In this document: positions 1-8,822 of the stretch, in pieces
Layout: each line of letters starts with the position of its first letter
Numbering within the stretch: position 1 is the first letter of the stretch
Source: Tsuneonella deserti
GTDB lineage: Bacteria > Pseudomonadota > Alphaproteobacteria > Sphingomonadales > Sphingomonadaceae
Assembly: GCF_014644315.1 (NCBI RefSeq)
Contig: NZ_BMKL01000001.1
Span: 1,313,001 to 1,377,000 of the forward strand
Length of the DNA: 64,000 bases
Direction of reading: 5' to 3'
Notes under the pieces: model-generated
Told to the model about the DNA's origin: nothing
Database searches by the model: none
Seen by the model: the letters and a program-made list of their open reading frames with translations, nothing else
Position numbers and translations under genes: made by a program

Positions 1-375
1 GGGATCGGACCAGGCGCTCACGGCCGGCGCGGCGGCAGGGCCACCGTCCGTCACCGCAAACCCGAGAACTGGCTCGCCGCGGTGGCAGGGCACGGGAATG
101 GAATCGCCGAGGAGCGAGCACTCGCCGTGAGCGAACAGGCTGCCGAGGCATTGCTGATGGGTCTGCGGCTCGCCGAAGGCGTCGATCTTGCGGCGTTATC
201 GGAACGCTTCCATATCCCTGCCAACCAGTTGATCGACCGCGAAAGGCTGCGCTTCCACCAATCGCTTGGGCTCGTGCGGTTCGAGGGCGCTCGCATCACC
301 GTCACACACTCGGGGATGCCGCTGCTCGATGCACTTCTGGGTGAGCTCGTACCCGGGGAGCTCGTTGCCGCGTGA
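1..375 (+). CDS. hemW: Radical SAM coproporphyrinogen III oxidase-like protein HemW, C-terminal part
   Basis: The reading frame is open from the first base, so only the last 124 residues are present. It begins with a Gly-Ile-Gly-Pro-Gly-Ala-His block typical of HemW/HemN, followed by the HemW C-terminal winged-helix-like region (a Leu-Leu-Met-Gly-Leu-Arg-Leu segment, then a Gly-Leu strand and a final short helix). HemW proteins are radical SAM enzymes associated with heme handling. The radical SAM cysteines lie upstream of the window. The stop codon overlaps the start of the recombinase gene by 4 bases, suggesting translational coupling. Confidence 0.85.
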   Translation, partial: GIGPGAHGRRGGRATVRHRKPENWLAAVAGHGNGIAEERALAVSEQAAEALLMGLRLAEGVDLAALSERFHIPANQLIDRERLRFHQSLGLVRFEGARITVTHSGMPLLDALLGELVPGELVAA

Positions 376-1262
376 CCAGCGCCGATCTGCTGGAGGCGTG
401 GGGCAATCACTTGCGCGATGGCCGAAGGCGTTCTCATCATACGGTCCGGGCCTATCTGGCGGCAGCCGATCGGCTGCTATCCGCCGTCCGGATCGAGGGT
501 TGGGAGCAAGCCGCCGACATCGACGGACAGACGATACGCCGGCAACTGGCGCTGCGGAGGTCCCAAGGACTTTCCAACGCGTCGGCGGCGCGAGAGCTGT
601 CCGCGCTCAAAGGGTTTGTCGCATTCGCTCGCAGTCAGACGGGGCGCGATGCCGTAGCTCCCCGTCTCCGCGGTCCGCGTATCAAGAAAGGGCTCCCCCG
701 CCCCGTCACGCCCGACGAAGCGGTCAACCTCGCTGAAATGGTCGGTGGCAGCGCCAGCGACGACTGGATCGGCGCGCGCGACCGGGCCGTGCTGATCCTG
801 ATGTACGGCGCGGGCCTGCGGATTGCCGAAGCCCTGTCGCTGACAGGTGCCGACCTGCCGCTTGGCGAAACGCTGCGAGTGACCGGCAAGGGCGGCAAGC
901 AACGCGTCGTCCCGCTGATCCCGATCGTGCGCGCCTCGGTCGAGGATTATCTCTCGCGCTGCCCATGGCCGGTAACGAAGACGGTGCCAGTCTTTCGCGG
1001 CGCCAAGGGGGGGCCGCTAGGCCAGGGCATGGTTCAGAAGGCGATGGCGCGGGCGCGCATCGCGCTTGGCTTGCCAGCCACAGCCACGCCGCATGCTCTT
1101 CGGCACAGCTTTGCAACGCACCTTCTGGGCGCGGGGGCCGACCTCCGATCGCTTCAGGAACTTCTCGGTCATGCCAGCCTCGGCTCGACCCAGATTTATA
1201 CGAGAGTCGATGCGGCTACTTTGCTCGATACCTATCGCAGCGCGCATCCCCGGGGCCGCTAG
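372..1262 (+). CDS. xerC: Tyrosine recombinase XerC
   Basis: This 296-residue protein is a Xer-type tyrosine recombinase, which resolves chromosome dimers at dif sites together with a partner recombinase and FtsK. An N-terminal SAM-like DNA-binding domain covers about residues 5-90 and the catalytic domain about 110-290. The full catalytic set is visible: Arg150, Lys173, His241 with Arg244, His267 and the nucleophile Tyr276. The length is normal for XerC/XerD. No integrase-like extension or att site is visible nearby, so this is the housekeeping recombinase and not a mobile-element integrase. XerC versus XerD cannot be settled by eye; XerC is the usual label for this length and context. Confidence 0.9.
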   Translation: MTSADLLEAWGNHLRDGRRRSHHTVRAYLAAADRLLSAVRIEGWEQAADIDGQTIRRQLALRRSQGLSNASAARELSALKGFVAFARSQTGRDAVAPRLRGPRIKKGLPRPVTPDEAVNLAEMVGGSASDDWIGARDRAVLILMYGAGLRIAEALSLTGADLPLGETLRVTGKGGKQRVVPLIPIVRASVEDYLSRCPWPVTKTVPVFRGAKGGPLGQGMVQKAMARARIALGLPATATPHALRHSFATHLLGAGADLRSLQELLGHASLGSTQIYTRVDAATLLDTYRSAHPRGR

Positions 1263-1864
1263 TCGGCTTGGCGGGGCTTCCACGTGACCACGCGATAGAT
1301 GTATCCCGCTATCGCCAGGGCGATCAGGCCTGCGATGGCCCAGCCCATGATCGTCTCATACTCTGCGAGATAACGCGCCAGCACGGTGCCGCCGTAAATC
1401 AGCAGCGCATTCCAGATCGCGGATCCGGCAGTGGTGAAGAGCAGGAAACGCCAAAGCTTCATGTGCGCAAGACCCGCGGGCAGCGAGATCAGGGTTCGCA
1501 TGAACGGGCTGAAACGGAGGAAGAAGACCACCCACTGGCCATGGCTCTGGAAGAAGCGTGAGGCGGCCTCCATGTGTTCGAAGTCGATCGTCAGCCAGCG
1601 GCCCCAGCGGTCGATGAAAGGTCGAGTGCGCTCATAACCCCAGCGGTCGCCCACCCAGTACCAGGCATAATTGCCCGTCACGGTGCCGAGTGTGCCCCAG
1701 ATCATCAGCGGCCAGAACGCCATTTCGCCGCGTGCGACCAGCACCCCGCCGATGCCCATGATCACTTCGGACGGGATCGGGGGGAAGATGTTTTCAAGCG
1801 CCATCAGCACGAAGATGCCGAAGTACCCTCCGCGCGCGATCGCTTCGATGATGAGGCTGTGCAT
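1259..1864 (-). CDS. DedA family membrane protein
   Basis: This is a 201-residue integral membrane protein of the DedA (SNARE-associated/VTT) family, linked in other bacteria to flipping of undecaprenyl phosphate or phospholipids and to membrane homeostasis. Visible family marks are the N-terminal hydrophobic segment followed by Pro-Pro-Ile-Pro-Ser-Glu, the Gly-rich re-entrant segment near residues 55-75 and the Phe-x-Arg-Phe-x-Pro motif near residue 118. Four or five hydrophobic segments can be seen. It is the last gene of the minus-strand run rsmI-yraN-gshB-dedA, 31 bases after gshB. Its stop and the xerC stop share a CTAG tetranucleotide, so the two genes converge with a 4-base overlap. 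Confidence 0.88.
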   Translation of the reverse strand: MHSLIIEAIARGGYFGIFVLMALENIFPPIPSEVIMGIGGVLVARGEMAFWPLMIWGTLGTVTGNYAWYWVGDRWGYERTRPFIDRWGRWLTIDFEHMEAASRFFQSHGQWVVFFLRFSPFMRTLISLPAGLAHMKLWRFLLFTTAGSAIWNALLIYGGTVLARYLAEYETIMGWAIAGLIALAIAGYIYRVVTWKPRQAD

Positions 1865-1895
1865 GGGCGCTTAAACGGCTTGTGTCGCGGTTGGT

Positions 1896-2849
1896 TCAGC
1901 TCGCGTGCCGCGTCTCTATCGCATCCCAGATGCGGCCCGCCGTGTCGGTGCCGTTGAAGCGGTCGATTGCCACGATGCCCGTCGGGCTGGTCACGTTGAT
2001 CTCCGTCAGCCACTGGCCGCCGATCACGTCGATGCCGACGAAAATCAGGCCGAGTTCTTTCAGGCGAGGGCCCATCGCCGCGCAGATTTCCTCCTCGCGG
2101 TCAGTAAGCCCGGTCGCTTCCGCGCTACCGCCGACAGCGAGATTGGAGCGGAACTCGCCCTCACCCGGCTTGCGGTTGATCGCCCCCGCCACTTCGCCGT
2201 CCACCAGCACGATGCGCTTGTCCCCGGTGGCGACTTCCGGGAGGAAAGGCTGGACCATGTGCGGTTCCGGCCAGGTCTGGTTGAACACCTCGAACAGAGC
2301 CGACAGGTTGTCGCCTTCGGCGGGCACGCGGAAGATCGCCTTGCCGCCGTTTCCATGGATCGGCTTGATTACGACTGCGCCGTGTTGCTTCTGGAACGCG
2401 CGCACCTCGTCGACCGAGCGGGTGACCAGGGTGGGCGGCATGAACTCGCGGTAATCGAGCACCATGACCTTTTCAGGCGCATTGCGGACGCTGCGCGGAT
2501 TGTTGACCACCAGTGTCTCGCGCTCGATCCGTTCGAGCAGGTGAGTGGCGGTGATATACCCCATGTCGAACGGGGGGTCCTGGCGCATCAGCACCACGTC
2601 GATATCGAGTCCAAGGTCGATGCGCCGCGCTTCGCCGGCCTCGAAATGATCGCCTGCCACCGGCTGTACCCGAACCGGACGAGCGCGGGCGATCAGGCGA
2701 TCGTCGGCATCGAGCGTGAGGCTGCCGACGTCGTAGTGGAACACCCGGTGCCCACGCACCTGCGCGCTCATCATGAGCGCGAAGCTCGAATCGCCGGCGA
2801 TGTTGATCGATTCAAGCGGATCCATCTGGACCGCGACGCGCAAGCTCAT
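1896..2849 (-). CDS. gshB: Glutathione synthase
   Basis: GshB joins gamma-glutamylcysteine and glycine using ATP, the second step of glutathione synthesis in the cytoplasm. The 317-residue protein has the prokaryotic glutathione synthetase N-terminal domain (about 1-120) followed by the ATP-grasp domain, with the loop Pro-Ile-His-Gly-Asn-Gly-Gly-Lys and the terminal Glu-Ile-Asn-Val-Thr-Ser-Pro-Thr-Gly metal/ATP motif. The reading frame is open further upstream, but the family start Met-Ser-Leu-Arg-Val-Ala is at 2849, with an AAGGA ribosome site 5-6 bases before it. The gap to yraN is only 10 bases, so the genes are surely co-transcribed. Confidence 0.93.
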   Translation of the reverse strand: MSLRVAVQMDPLESINIAGDSSFALMMSAQVRGHRVFHYDVGSLTLDADDRLIARARPVRVQPVAGDHFEAGEARRIDLGLDIDVVLMRQDPPFDMGYITATHLLERIERETLVVNNPRSVRNAPEKVMVLDYREFMPPTLVTRSVDEVRAFQKQHGAVVIKPIHGNGGKAIFRVPAEGDNLSALFEVFNQTWPEPHMVQPFLPEVATGDKRIVLVDGEVAGAINRKPGEGEFRSNLAVGGSAEATGLTDREEEICAAMGPRLKELGLIFVGIDVIGGQWLTEINVTSPTGIVAIDRFNGTDTAGRIWDAIETRHAS

Positions 2850-2859
2850 CCGTTTTCCT

Positions 2860-3210
2860 TCAAGGCTGCCAGGCGTTGACGATGTGATGCGGGAGCCGTC
2901 CCGGCGCAAGGAGGATGACGTCGATGCGCATGTCCTCCCCCTCGTCCGCATACTCGTGAGCAACCGCCTCCACCGCCGCGGCCACGCGGCGCAGTCGGTA
3001 TTCGTCGATTGCGAGAGCCAGGTCTTCGGCGTTTCTGCGCCACTTCACCTCGATGAAGGCGATCGTTCCAGCCCGCCGTGCGATCAGGTCTATCTCGCCG
3101 AGCCTGGTCTTGCGGCGGCGGGCCAGGATTGACCAGCCCTTGGCGCGCAGGAACAGCTCGGCGGCAAGCTCGCCCTTTCGGCCCTCGCGCTCTGCCCGCT
3201 GCCGCTTCAC
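2860..3210 (-). CDS. YraN family protein (UPF0102)
   Basis: This is a small basic protein of 116 residues with the UPF0102/YraN fold, a restriction-endonuclease-like core. The Gly-Glu-Ile-Asp-Leu-Ile motif followed by Phe-Ile-Glu-Val-Lys matches the family's putative nuclease-like active site. The cellular role is not firmly established; members are usually encoded next to rsmI, exactly as here. The start codon overlaps the rsmI stop by 4 bases (ATGA), which indicates translational coupling. Length and motif order are normal for the family. Confidence 0.88.
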   Translation of the reverse strand: MKRQRAEREGRKGELAAELFLRAKGWSILARRRKTRLGEIDLIARRAGTIAFIEVKWRRNAEDLALAIDEYRLRRVAAAVEAVAHEYADEGEDMRIDVILLAPGRLPHHIVNAWQP

Positions 3211-4076
3211 TCGGCGCGCAGTTCAAGCGCGCGGGCATATAGCTTCTTGCGATCGAGTCCGGTCGCCCTCGCCACCTGGCCAGCTGCCTGGGACGGTTTC
3301 AATGTCTCCAGCGCCTCGACCAGCAGTGCTTCGGCATCCGCCGCGTCGCTCGGCCGCTCAAGCGGCGGACCGATCAACAGGACGATCTCGCCCTTCGGCG
3401 GATGAGCGGCATAATGCTCGATCAGTTCTTCGGGAGTGCCCGCGCGGCATTCCTCGTGCAATTTGGTAAGCTCACGGGCCACCGAGACCTCCCGGCCAGG
3501 CAGCGAGCTCGAGATAGCAGCGAGCGACCTGGCGAGCCGGGGCGCGGTCTCGTAAAAGATCAACGTCGCGGGCACGCCCGCCAATTCAGTCAGCGCATCC
3601 GCACGGGCCTTGTCCTTGGTCGGCAGGAAGCCGGCAAACAGGAAACGGTCGTTCGGCAGGCCCGATACCGTCAGGCCCGCGATGGCGGCGCATGGGCCCG
3701 GGATCGTGACCACCGCGATGCCGGCAGCGCGCGCATCCCTGACCAAGCGGTACCCCGGGTCGGACACCAACGGCGTGCCGGCGTCGCTCACCAAAGCCAC
3801 GGCGCGCGTGTGAAGCGCTTCAAGGAGACGGGCGCGGTCGCCCTCCCCCGCGTGATCGTCATAGCGCCACAGCGGCTTGGAGGCGCCGATATGTCTCATC
3901 AGCTTGCCCGTGACGCGCGTATCCTCGCACGCAACCGCGTCGCAGTTGCGCAGGACCTCGGCCGCCCGAAGGGTGATGTCGCCGAGATTGCCAATCGGCG
4001 TCGCCACGATGTAGAGGCCGGGAGGCAACGATTTTACCAGGGACGCGGATGTTTGGTGGGACACGGCGGGCCTCAT
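3207..4076 (-). CDS. rsmI: 16S rRNA (cytidine(1402)-2'-O)-methyltransferase RsmI
   Basis: RsmI adds the 2'-O-methyl group to C1402 in the decoding centre of 16S rRNA using S-adenosylmethionine. The 289-residue protein carries the tetrapyrrole-methylase fold: Ala-Thr-Pro-Ile-Gly-Asn-Leu-Gly-Asp near residue 24, a Cys-Glu-Asp-Thr-Arg block, a Ser-Asp-Ala-Gly-Thr-Pro SAM-binding turn, and a C-terminal helical region. The frame stays open upstream but crosses into the divergent lipoprotein gene, so the ATG at 4076 is the sensible start. It heads the rsmI-yraN-gshB-dedA run. Only 27 bases separate this start from that of the LpoA-like gene, so the two divergent promoters must overlap or lie inside the coding regions. 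Confidence 0.93.
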   Translation of the reverse strand: MRPAVSHQTSASLVKSLPPGLYIVATPIGNLGDITLRAAEVLRNCDAVACEDTRVTGKLMRHIGASKPLWRYDDHAGEGDRARLLEALHTRAVALVSDAGTPLVSDPGYRLVRDARAAGIAVVTIPGPCAAIAGLTVSGLPNDRFLFAGFLPTKDKARADALTELAGVPATLIFYETAPRLARSLAAISSSLPGREVSVARELTKLHEECRAGTPEELIEHYAAHPPKGEIVLLIGPPLERPSDAADAEALLVEALETLKPSQAAGQVARATGLDRKKLYARALELRAE

Positions 4077-4103
4077 GAACCAGTGATGCGGGGAGCGGCA
4101 AGC

Positions 4104-5276
4104 ATGAACGTGGGTACCTTCGACCGGCGCAAGCTCATGGTGGTAGGCGGGGCGATGCTGCTTGCCGGATGCAAACTCATCCCCGGTATGGGTCCGGGCA
4201 CGAGCGGACCTGCACCGGTTCCCACGCCTGCTCCGGCTCCAGCGCCGACCGGTCTTCCCACCGACAGCGCCCGCCACCGCGTCGCGCTGCTCGTGCCCAT
4301 GTCGGGACCCAACGGCGCGGTCGGCCAATCGATCGCCAACGCCACGACAATGGCCCTATTGGATACCAACGCCGACAACCTGCGGATTACCACCTACGAT
4401 ACCGCCGGCGGCGCGCGCAGCGCGGCGCAGCGTGCGGTCACTGAAGGCAACCAGGTCATTCTCGGGCCCCTGTTGTCACAGGATGTTTCCCAGGTGCTTG
4501 CCGAAGCGCGCCCCGCCAAGGTTCCCCTGATCACTTTCTCCAACGACACATCAGTGGCAGGCCCGGACGTCTTCGTGATGGGCCAGGCGCCCGAGCAATC
4601 GATCCAGCGCACGGTCGATTATGCCCGGGCGCGCGGATCCTCGCGTTTCGCCGCTATCGTTCCCGAAGGCGAGTATGGTCAGAGAGCAGCGGCAGCCTTC
4701 CGCGCCTCGGTCGTCACAAACGGCGGTGCCGTCGCGGGGATCGAGACCTATGCGCGCGGCAACACCTCCATCGTGAGCGCGGCGACCCGGCTTGCCCAGC
4801 ACGGCGGCTACGATACCGTACTGATAGCGGACGGTTCGCGACTGGCAGCACAGGCCGCCGGAGTGCTGCGTCCCCGCGGGGCCGGTTCGGTCCAACTGCT
4901 CGGCACCGAATTGTGGAGCGGCGAGAGCGACGTGACCCGAACCGCGGCACTCAGGGGCGCATGGTTCTCGGCCGTTTCGGACGCGCGGTTCAAGCGCTTT
5001 TCGGATAGCTACAAGACGCGGTTCGGCGCGCAGCCGTACCGCCTGTCGACGCTCGGCTACGATGCTGTCCTGCTGACGCTGCGGATCGCGCGGGACTGGA
5101 AACCGGGCAAGAGCTTCCCCGTTTCCCGCCTGCGCGACGAAGGCGGATTTCTCGGGCTGGACGGAGCGTTCCGCTTCGGCCGCAACGGCATCGTCGAGCG
5201 GGCGATGGAAGTGCGCGAGGTGCGCAACGGCCAGGTCGTGATCGTCGAGCCGGCACCCGCGCAGTTCGTGAAGTAA
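4104..5276 (+). CDS. Penicillin-binding protein activator, LpoA/LppC-like lipoprotein
   Basis: This 390-residue lipoprotein has a signal peptide with a Leu-Leu-Ala-Gly-Cys lipobox near residues 19-23, a Pro/Ala-rich linker to about residue 53, and then a type-1 periplasmic-binding-protein domain. The domain resembles branched-chain amino acid receptors and the LpoA C-terminal domain. In enterobacteria LpoA activates the transpeptidase of PBP1a from the outer membrane; here the activator role is inferred from family and position. It lacks the N-terminal TPR domain of E. coli LpoA. An ATG 18 bases upstream (4086) is possible, but GGGAG lies about 8 bases before 4104 and the shorter form gives the cleaner lipoprotein signal. 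The divergent rsmI neighbour is the usual context. Confidence 0.85.
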   Translation: MNVGTFDRRKLMVVGGAMLLAGCKLIPGMGPGTSGPAPVPTPAPAPAPTGLPTDSARHRVALLVPMSGPNGAVGQSIANATTMALLDTNADNLRITTYDTAGGARSAAQRAVTEGNQVILGPLLSQDVSQVLAEARPAKVPLITFSNDTSVAGPDVFVMGQAPEQSIQRTVDYARARGSSRFAAIVPEGEYGQRAAAAFRASVVTNGGAVAGIETYARGNTSIVSAATRLAQHGGYDTVLIADGSRLAAQAAGVLRPRGAGSVQLLGTELWSGESDVTRTAALRGAWFSAVSDARFKRFSDSYKTRFGAQPYRLSTLGYDAVLLTLRIARDWKPGKSFPVSRLRDEGGFLGLDGAFRFGRNGIVERAMEVREVRNGQVVIVEPAPAQFVK

Positions 5277-5306
5277 CCAGCGGCTGACGATAACTCGCGC
5301 GCCTGC

Positions 5307-5336
5307 TTGAAGCGCGGCGAGCCCGCCGCCTATAGC
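5307..5336 (+). promoter_or_regulatory. Possible housekeeping promoter for parE
   Basis: TTGAAG at 5307-5312 and TATAGC at 5331-5336 are separated by 18 bases, close to the alphaproteobacterial sigma-70 pattern. The spacer contains a 6-base-pair inverted repeat (GCGGCG / CGCCGC) that could serve as an operator. Transcription would begin only a few bases before the parE ATG at 5348. This is pattern matching only. Confidence 0.35.
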
Positions 5337-5347
5337 CGCCCTTGCCC

Positions 5348-7324
5348 ATGTCAGATGATCTCTTCGCCAACACCCCTGCTTCGAGCGGCGACTACGACGC
5401 GTCCTCGATCGAAGTTCTCGAGGGGCTGGAGCCGGTTCGCCGCCGACCCGGCATGTATATCGGCGGAACGGACGACCGCGCGCTGCATCACCTTGCCGCA
5501 GAAGTGCTCGACAATGCGATGGACGAAGCCGTCGCCGGACACGCGACGCGGATCGAGGTGAGCCTCGAAGAAGGGAACCGCCTGGCCATCGCGGACAATG
5601 GCCGAGGCATGCCCGTGGCCGAACACCCCAAGTTTCCCGGCAAGTCCACGCTCGAGGTCATACTTTCGATGCTGCACTCGGGCGGCAAGTTTTCGGGCAA
5701 GGCATACGCGACTTCCGGCGGGCTTCACGGCGTCGGCGTGAGCGTCGTGAACGCGCTCTCCAGTCACACCCGGGTGGAAGTCGCGCGCGACCGCCAGCTC
5801 TATGCTCAGGAATTTGCGCGCGGGGCGACCCTGGGTCCGCTGCAAAAGCTTGGGTCGACACCGAACCGCCGCGGCACTACCGTCAGCTTCACCCCCGACG
5901 CCGAAATCTTCGGTGCTCGCGAGTTCAGTCCGAAGCGGCTGTTCAAGCTCGCACGATCGAAGGCATATCTTTACGCTGGGGTGGAGATTCGCTGGAAATG
6001 CGCGCCTTCGCTTTCGACCGAGGAAGTGCCCGCGGAAGCGGTCTTCAAATTCCCTGGGGGCCTCTCGGATCACCTCGCGGAGCAGATCGGCGGGCGCGAG
6101 TGCGTCACCGCCCAGCCCTTTGCGGGCACCCAGGATTTTCCCGATGAGCAAGGCCGCGTGGAGTGGGCCATCGCGTGGCCGCTGTGGTCCGACGGATCGT
6201 ATTCCTGGTACTGCAACACCGTGCCGACGCCCGATGGCGGAACGCACGAGCAGGGTCTTCGCGCCGCTCTGACGAAGGGCTTGCGCGCCTTTGCCGATTT
6301 GATCGGGCAGAAGAAGGCCAAGGATCTCTCTGCCGACGATGTGATCACCGGCTCGGAGATCATGCTGAGCGTATTCATCCGCGACCCTCAGTTCCAGAGC
6401 CAGACGAAGGACCGGCTTACGTCGCCCGAGGCTGCACGGCTGGTCGAGAACGCGGTGCGAGATCACTTCGACCATTTCCTGACCGACAACATGGAGCGCG
6501 GGCGTGCGCTCCTGGGCTCGGTCATGGAAAGGATGGACGAGCGGCTGAAGCGCAAGGCCGAGCGCGAGATCAAGCGCAAGACAGCCACCAACTCGAGGAA
6601 GGTCCGCCTCCCGGGCAAGCTGACCGACTGTACCGGCGAGGGCGACGGCGAGACAGAGCTGTTCATCGTGGAAGGCGACAGCGCAGGGGGCAGCGCCAAG
6701 CAGGCTCGCGACCGCAAGACGCAGGCGATCCTGCCGATCCGCGGCAAGATCCTGAACGTTGCGTCTGCCAGCGCCGACAAGATCCGCGCCAACAGCGAAA
6801 TCGCCGACCTGACGCTCGCGATGGGGTGCGGGACGCGCAAGGAATGCAATCCCGATGCGCTGCGCTACGACCGCATCGTGATCATGACCGATGCCGATGT
6901 CGATGGAGCGCACATCGCGACGCTGCTGATGACTTTCTTCTTCCAGGAGATGCCGGAAGTGGTGCGTCGCGGGCACCTGTTCCTGGCTCAGCCCCCGCTG
7001 TACCGCCTCACTGCGGGCAAGGAGAGCGCATACGCCCGCGACGATGCGCATCGCGCCGAGCTCGAGGCTACGCTTTTCAAGGGCAAGAAGGTCGAAGTTT
7101 CCCGCTTCAAAGGCCTGGGAGAAATGAACCCCCAGCAGCTGCGCGAGACGACCATGAACCCGGCGACCCGCAGCCTCATCCGCATCACCCTTCCGCCCGA
7201 GCACGAGCAGCGCCACGCGATCAAGGAGCTGGTCGATCAGCTGATGGGCCGCAACCCCGAGCACCGCTTCAATTTCATCCAGAACAATGCCGCCGAGTTC
7301 GATCGCGACCTGATCGATGCCTGA
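5348..7324 (+). CDS. parE: DNA topoisomerase IV subunit B
   Basis: ParE is the ATPase subunit of topoisomerase IV, which decatenates replicated chromosomes with ParC. The 658-residue protein shows the GHKL ATPase domain (Glu-Val-Leu-Asp-Asn-Ala-Met-Asp-Glu, then Asp-Asn-Gly-Arg-Gly-Met-Pro, then a Gly-Gly-Leu-His-Gly-Val-Gly lid), a transducer domain, and a TOPRIM domain with Glu-Gly-Asp-Ser-Ala near residue 442 and Asp-Ala-Asp-Val-Asp-Gly near 515. Its insert pattern and 658-residue length favour ParE over GyrB, which is about 800 residues. A TTG lies 6 bases upstream, but the ATG at 5348 is the better start. The last 8 bases overlap the following kinase gene. Confidence 0.94.
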   Translation: MSDDLFANTPASSGDYDASSIEVLEGLEPVRRRPGMYIGGTDDRALHHLAAEVLDNAMDEAVAGHATRIEVSLEEGNRLAIADNGRGMPVAEHPKFPGKSTLEVILSMLHSGGKFSGKAYATSGGLHGVGVSVVNALSSHTRVEVARDRQLYAQEFARGATLGPLQKLGSTPNRRGTTVSFTPDAEIFGAREFSPKRLFKLARSKAYLYAGVEIRWKCAPSLSTEEVPAEAVFKFPGGLSDHLAEQIGGRECVTAQPFAGTQDFPDEQGRVEWAIAWPLWSDGSYSWYCNTVPTPDGGTHEQGLRAALTKGLRAFADLIGQKKAKDLSADDVITGSEIMLSVFIRDPQFQSQTKDRLTSPEAARLVENAVRDHFDHFLTDNMERGRALLGSVMERMDERLKRKAEREIKRKTATNSRKVRLPGKLTDCTGEGDGETELFIVEGDSAGGSAKQARDRKTQAILPIRGKILNVASASADKIRANSEIADLTLAMGCGTRKECNPDALRYDRIVIMTDADVDGAHIATLLMTFFFQEMPEVVRRGHLFLAQPPLYRLTAGKESAYARDDAHRAELEATLFKGKKVEVSRFKGLGEMNPQQLRETTMNPATRSLIRITLPPEHEQRHAIKELVDQLMGRNPEHRFNFIQNNAAEFDRDLIDA

Positions 7325-8822
7325 GCGCAAACTCGCTGTCGGCGCCAACCTCCACAACCTGGTGCACAACCGGCCGATCGTGGTGCTGCTGTCGCTCAGC
7401 GCCGGCCTGCTCATCATCGCTATTTCGGCAGTCTTTCTGGCGACGAGCGCATTGTCGCGCAGCAATCGGCGGGTCGAGCAATCGCTCCAGACCGAGACGG
7501 TGGTAAATCACGTGACGGCGCTCAACGAGCGGATCGAAACGGCGCGCCGGGGTTACCTCCTCGCTCCCAACTCCGCTTTCGTGCAGATCGTCGAAAAAGC
7601 GCAGAAAGACTTTGCCAACCAGCTCAACGAGGCTGAGCGATTGTTGTCCGACGACTCTGCCCAGATGGCGAGAATCCAGACTATCAGGGCCCTGGAATCG
7701 CGGCGGGCGGGCATCATGAGCGACACCATTCTCACCCCGCGCACGATCTCCAGTCAGGCGGAAGCGATCGCCCAAGGCAAGGAGCCGGGGACGATGGTCG
7801 CACGCCGCATCCGGGCGATAGGGGACCAGATCCTCGAGGCGGAGCAAGACCGCCTGTTCGCTCGCAACCGCGCCCAGATTACTTCGCAGCGCAATTTCTA
7901 CCTCCTCGGCGGACTCGCGACGTTGCTGCTGTTCGTCACGCTGGCGGCGGTCGTCCTTCTCCTGCTGCGCTACAATCGGCAACTGGCGGGCGCGCAGCAG
8001 CGATTGCGGGAGGTGAACGAGGGCCTGGAACAGGCGGTGTCGGACCGCACGGCCGACCTCACCAGAGCCAACGCCGAAATCCAGCGTTTCGCCTACATCG
8101 TCAGCCACGATTTGAGGTCTCCCCTCGTCAATGTCCTCGGGTTCACCTCCGAGCTGGACCTCGCCCGCCGGACGATCCGCGACTTCCTCGAGCGGACATT
8201 CGAGGGTCATCCCGAATTGCGGGACCAGGAGGCATGGCTTGCGGTGGATGAGGATTTGCCCGAAGCGCTCGACTTCATCCGCAAGTCGACGGAAAAGATG
8301 GATCGGCTCATCAATTCGATCCTCGAACTGTCGCGGCAGGGCCGCCGGCCGCTCGTCATCGAGCGTCTCGACATGAACGTGCTGGTGGACGGGGTAGTCG
8401 CCTCCCTTCACCAGCGCGCACAGGACGCAGGGGCCGAGGTTGTGGTCGAGGCAATCCCGGACGTCGAAAGCGACCGGGTGGCAGTCGAGCAGATTATCTC
8501 CAACCTTGCCGAGAACGCGATCAAGTATCTCGCGCCAGGCCGGCCGGGCGAGGTCACGGTTTCCGGCAAGAAAGTGGGGAAGACCGTTCAGATCGCCGTG
8601 CGCGACAACGGCCGCGGCATCGATCGGGCCGACCACGAGCGGGTGTTCGACCTTTTCCGTCGGGCCGGGACCCAGGACAAGCCTGGCGAAGGCATCGGTT
8701 TGGCCAATGTGCGGGCGCTCGCCTATAGGCTGGGGGGCACGATCACGCTTGAATCCGCGCTTGACGAAGGCGCCGTGTTCACGCTTTCCCTGCCGGAACG
8801 ATTTGTGGAAACCACTCAATGA
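7317..8822 (+). CDS. CHASE3-type sensor histidine kinase
   Basis: This 501-residue membrane histidine kinase has a first transmembrane helix at about 22-45, an extracytoplasmic helical sensor of about 155 residues that looks like CHASE3, and a second helix near 200-222. A coiled coil follows, then a HisKA domain with the phospho-acceptor in Ser-His-Asp-Leu-Arg-Ser-Pro (His264), then a HATPase_c domain with the N box (Glu-Asn-Ala-Ile-Lys-Tyr), Asp-Asn-Gly-Arg-Gly and Gly-Glu-Gly-Ile-Gly-Leu. An insert of about 35 residues separates the H box from the second HisKA helix. Such kinases resemble cyanobacterial and bacteriophytochrome-type kinases that work with Rcp1-like receivers, and one is encoded next. 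The start overlaps parE by 8 bases. The signal is unknown. Confidence 0.85.
   Translation: MPERKLAVGANLHNLVHNRPIVVLLSLSAGLLIIAISAVFLATSALSRSNRRVEQSLQTETVVNHVTALNERIETARRGYLLAPNSAFVQIVEKAQKDFANQLNEAERLLSDDSAQMARIQTIRALESRRAGIMSDTILTPRTISSQAEAIAQGKEPGTMVARRIRAIGDQILEAEQDRLFARNRAQITSQRNFYLLGGLATLLLFVTLAAVVLLLLRYNRQLAGAQQRLREVNEGLEQAVSDRTADLTRANAEIQRFAYIVSHDLRSPLVNVLGFTSELDLARRTIRDFLERTFEGHPELRDQEAWLAVDEDLPEALDFIRKSTEKMDRLINSILELSRQGRRPLVIERLDMNVLVDGVVASLHQRAQDAGAEVVVEAIPDVESDRVAVEQIISNLAENAIKYLAPGRPGEVTVSGKKVGKTVQIAVRDNGRGIDRADHERVFDLFRRAGTQDKPGEGIGLANVRALAYRLGGTITLESALDEGAVFTLSLPERFVETTQ

Noticed and set aside
372..1262. Treating the tyrosine recombinase as a phage or island integrase
   Set aside because: Length, motif set and neighbours (hemW, dedA) fit housekeeping Xer; no tRNA, att repeat or foreign gene block follows.
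5351..7465. A 704-residue open frame on the minus strand across parE
   Set aside because: It is antisense to a complete, motif-rich parE gene, has low-complexity codon-shadow composition and no domain; it is typical of GC-rich DNA.
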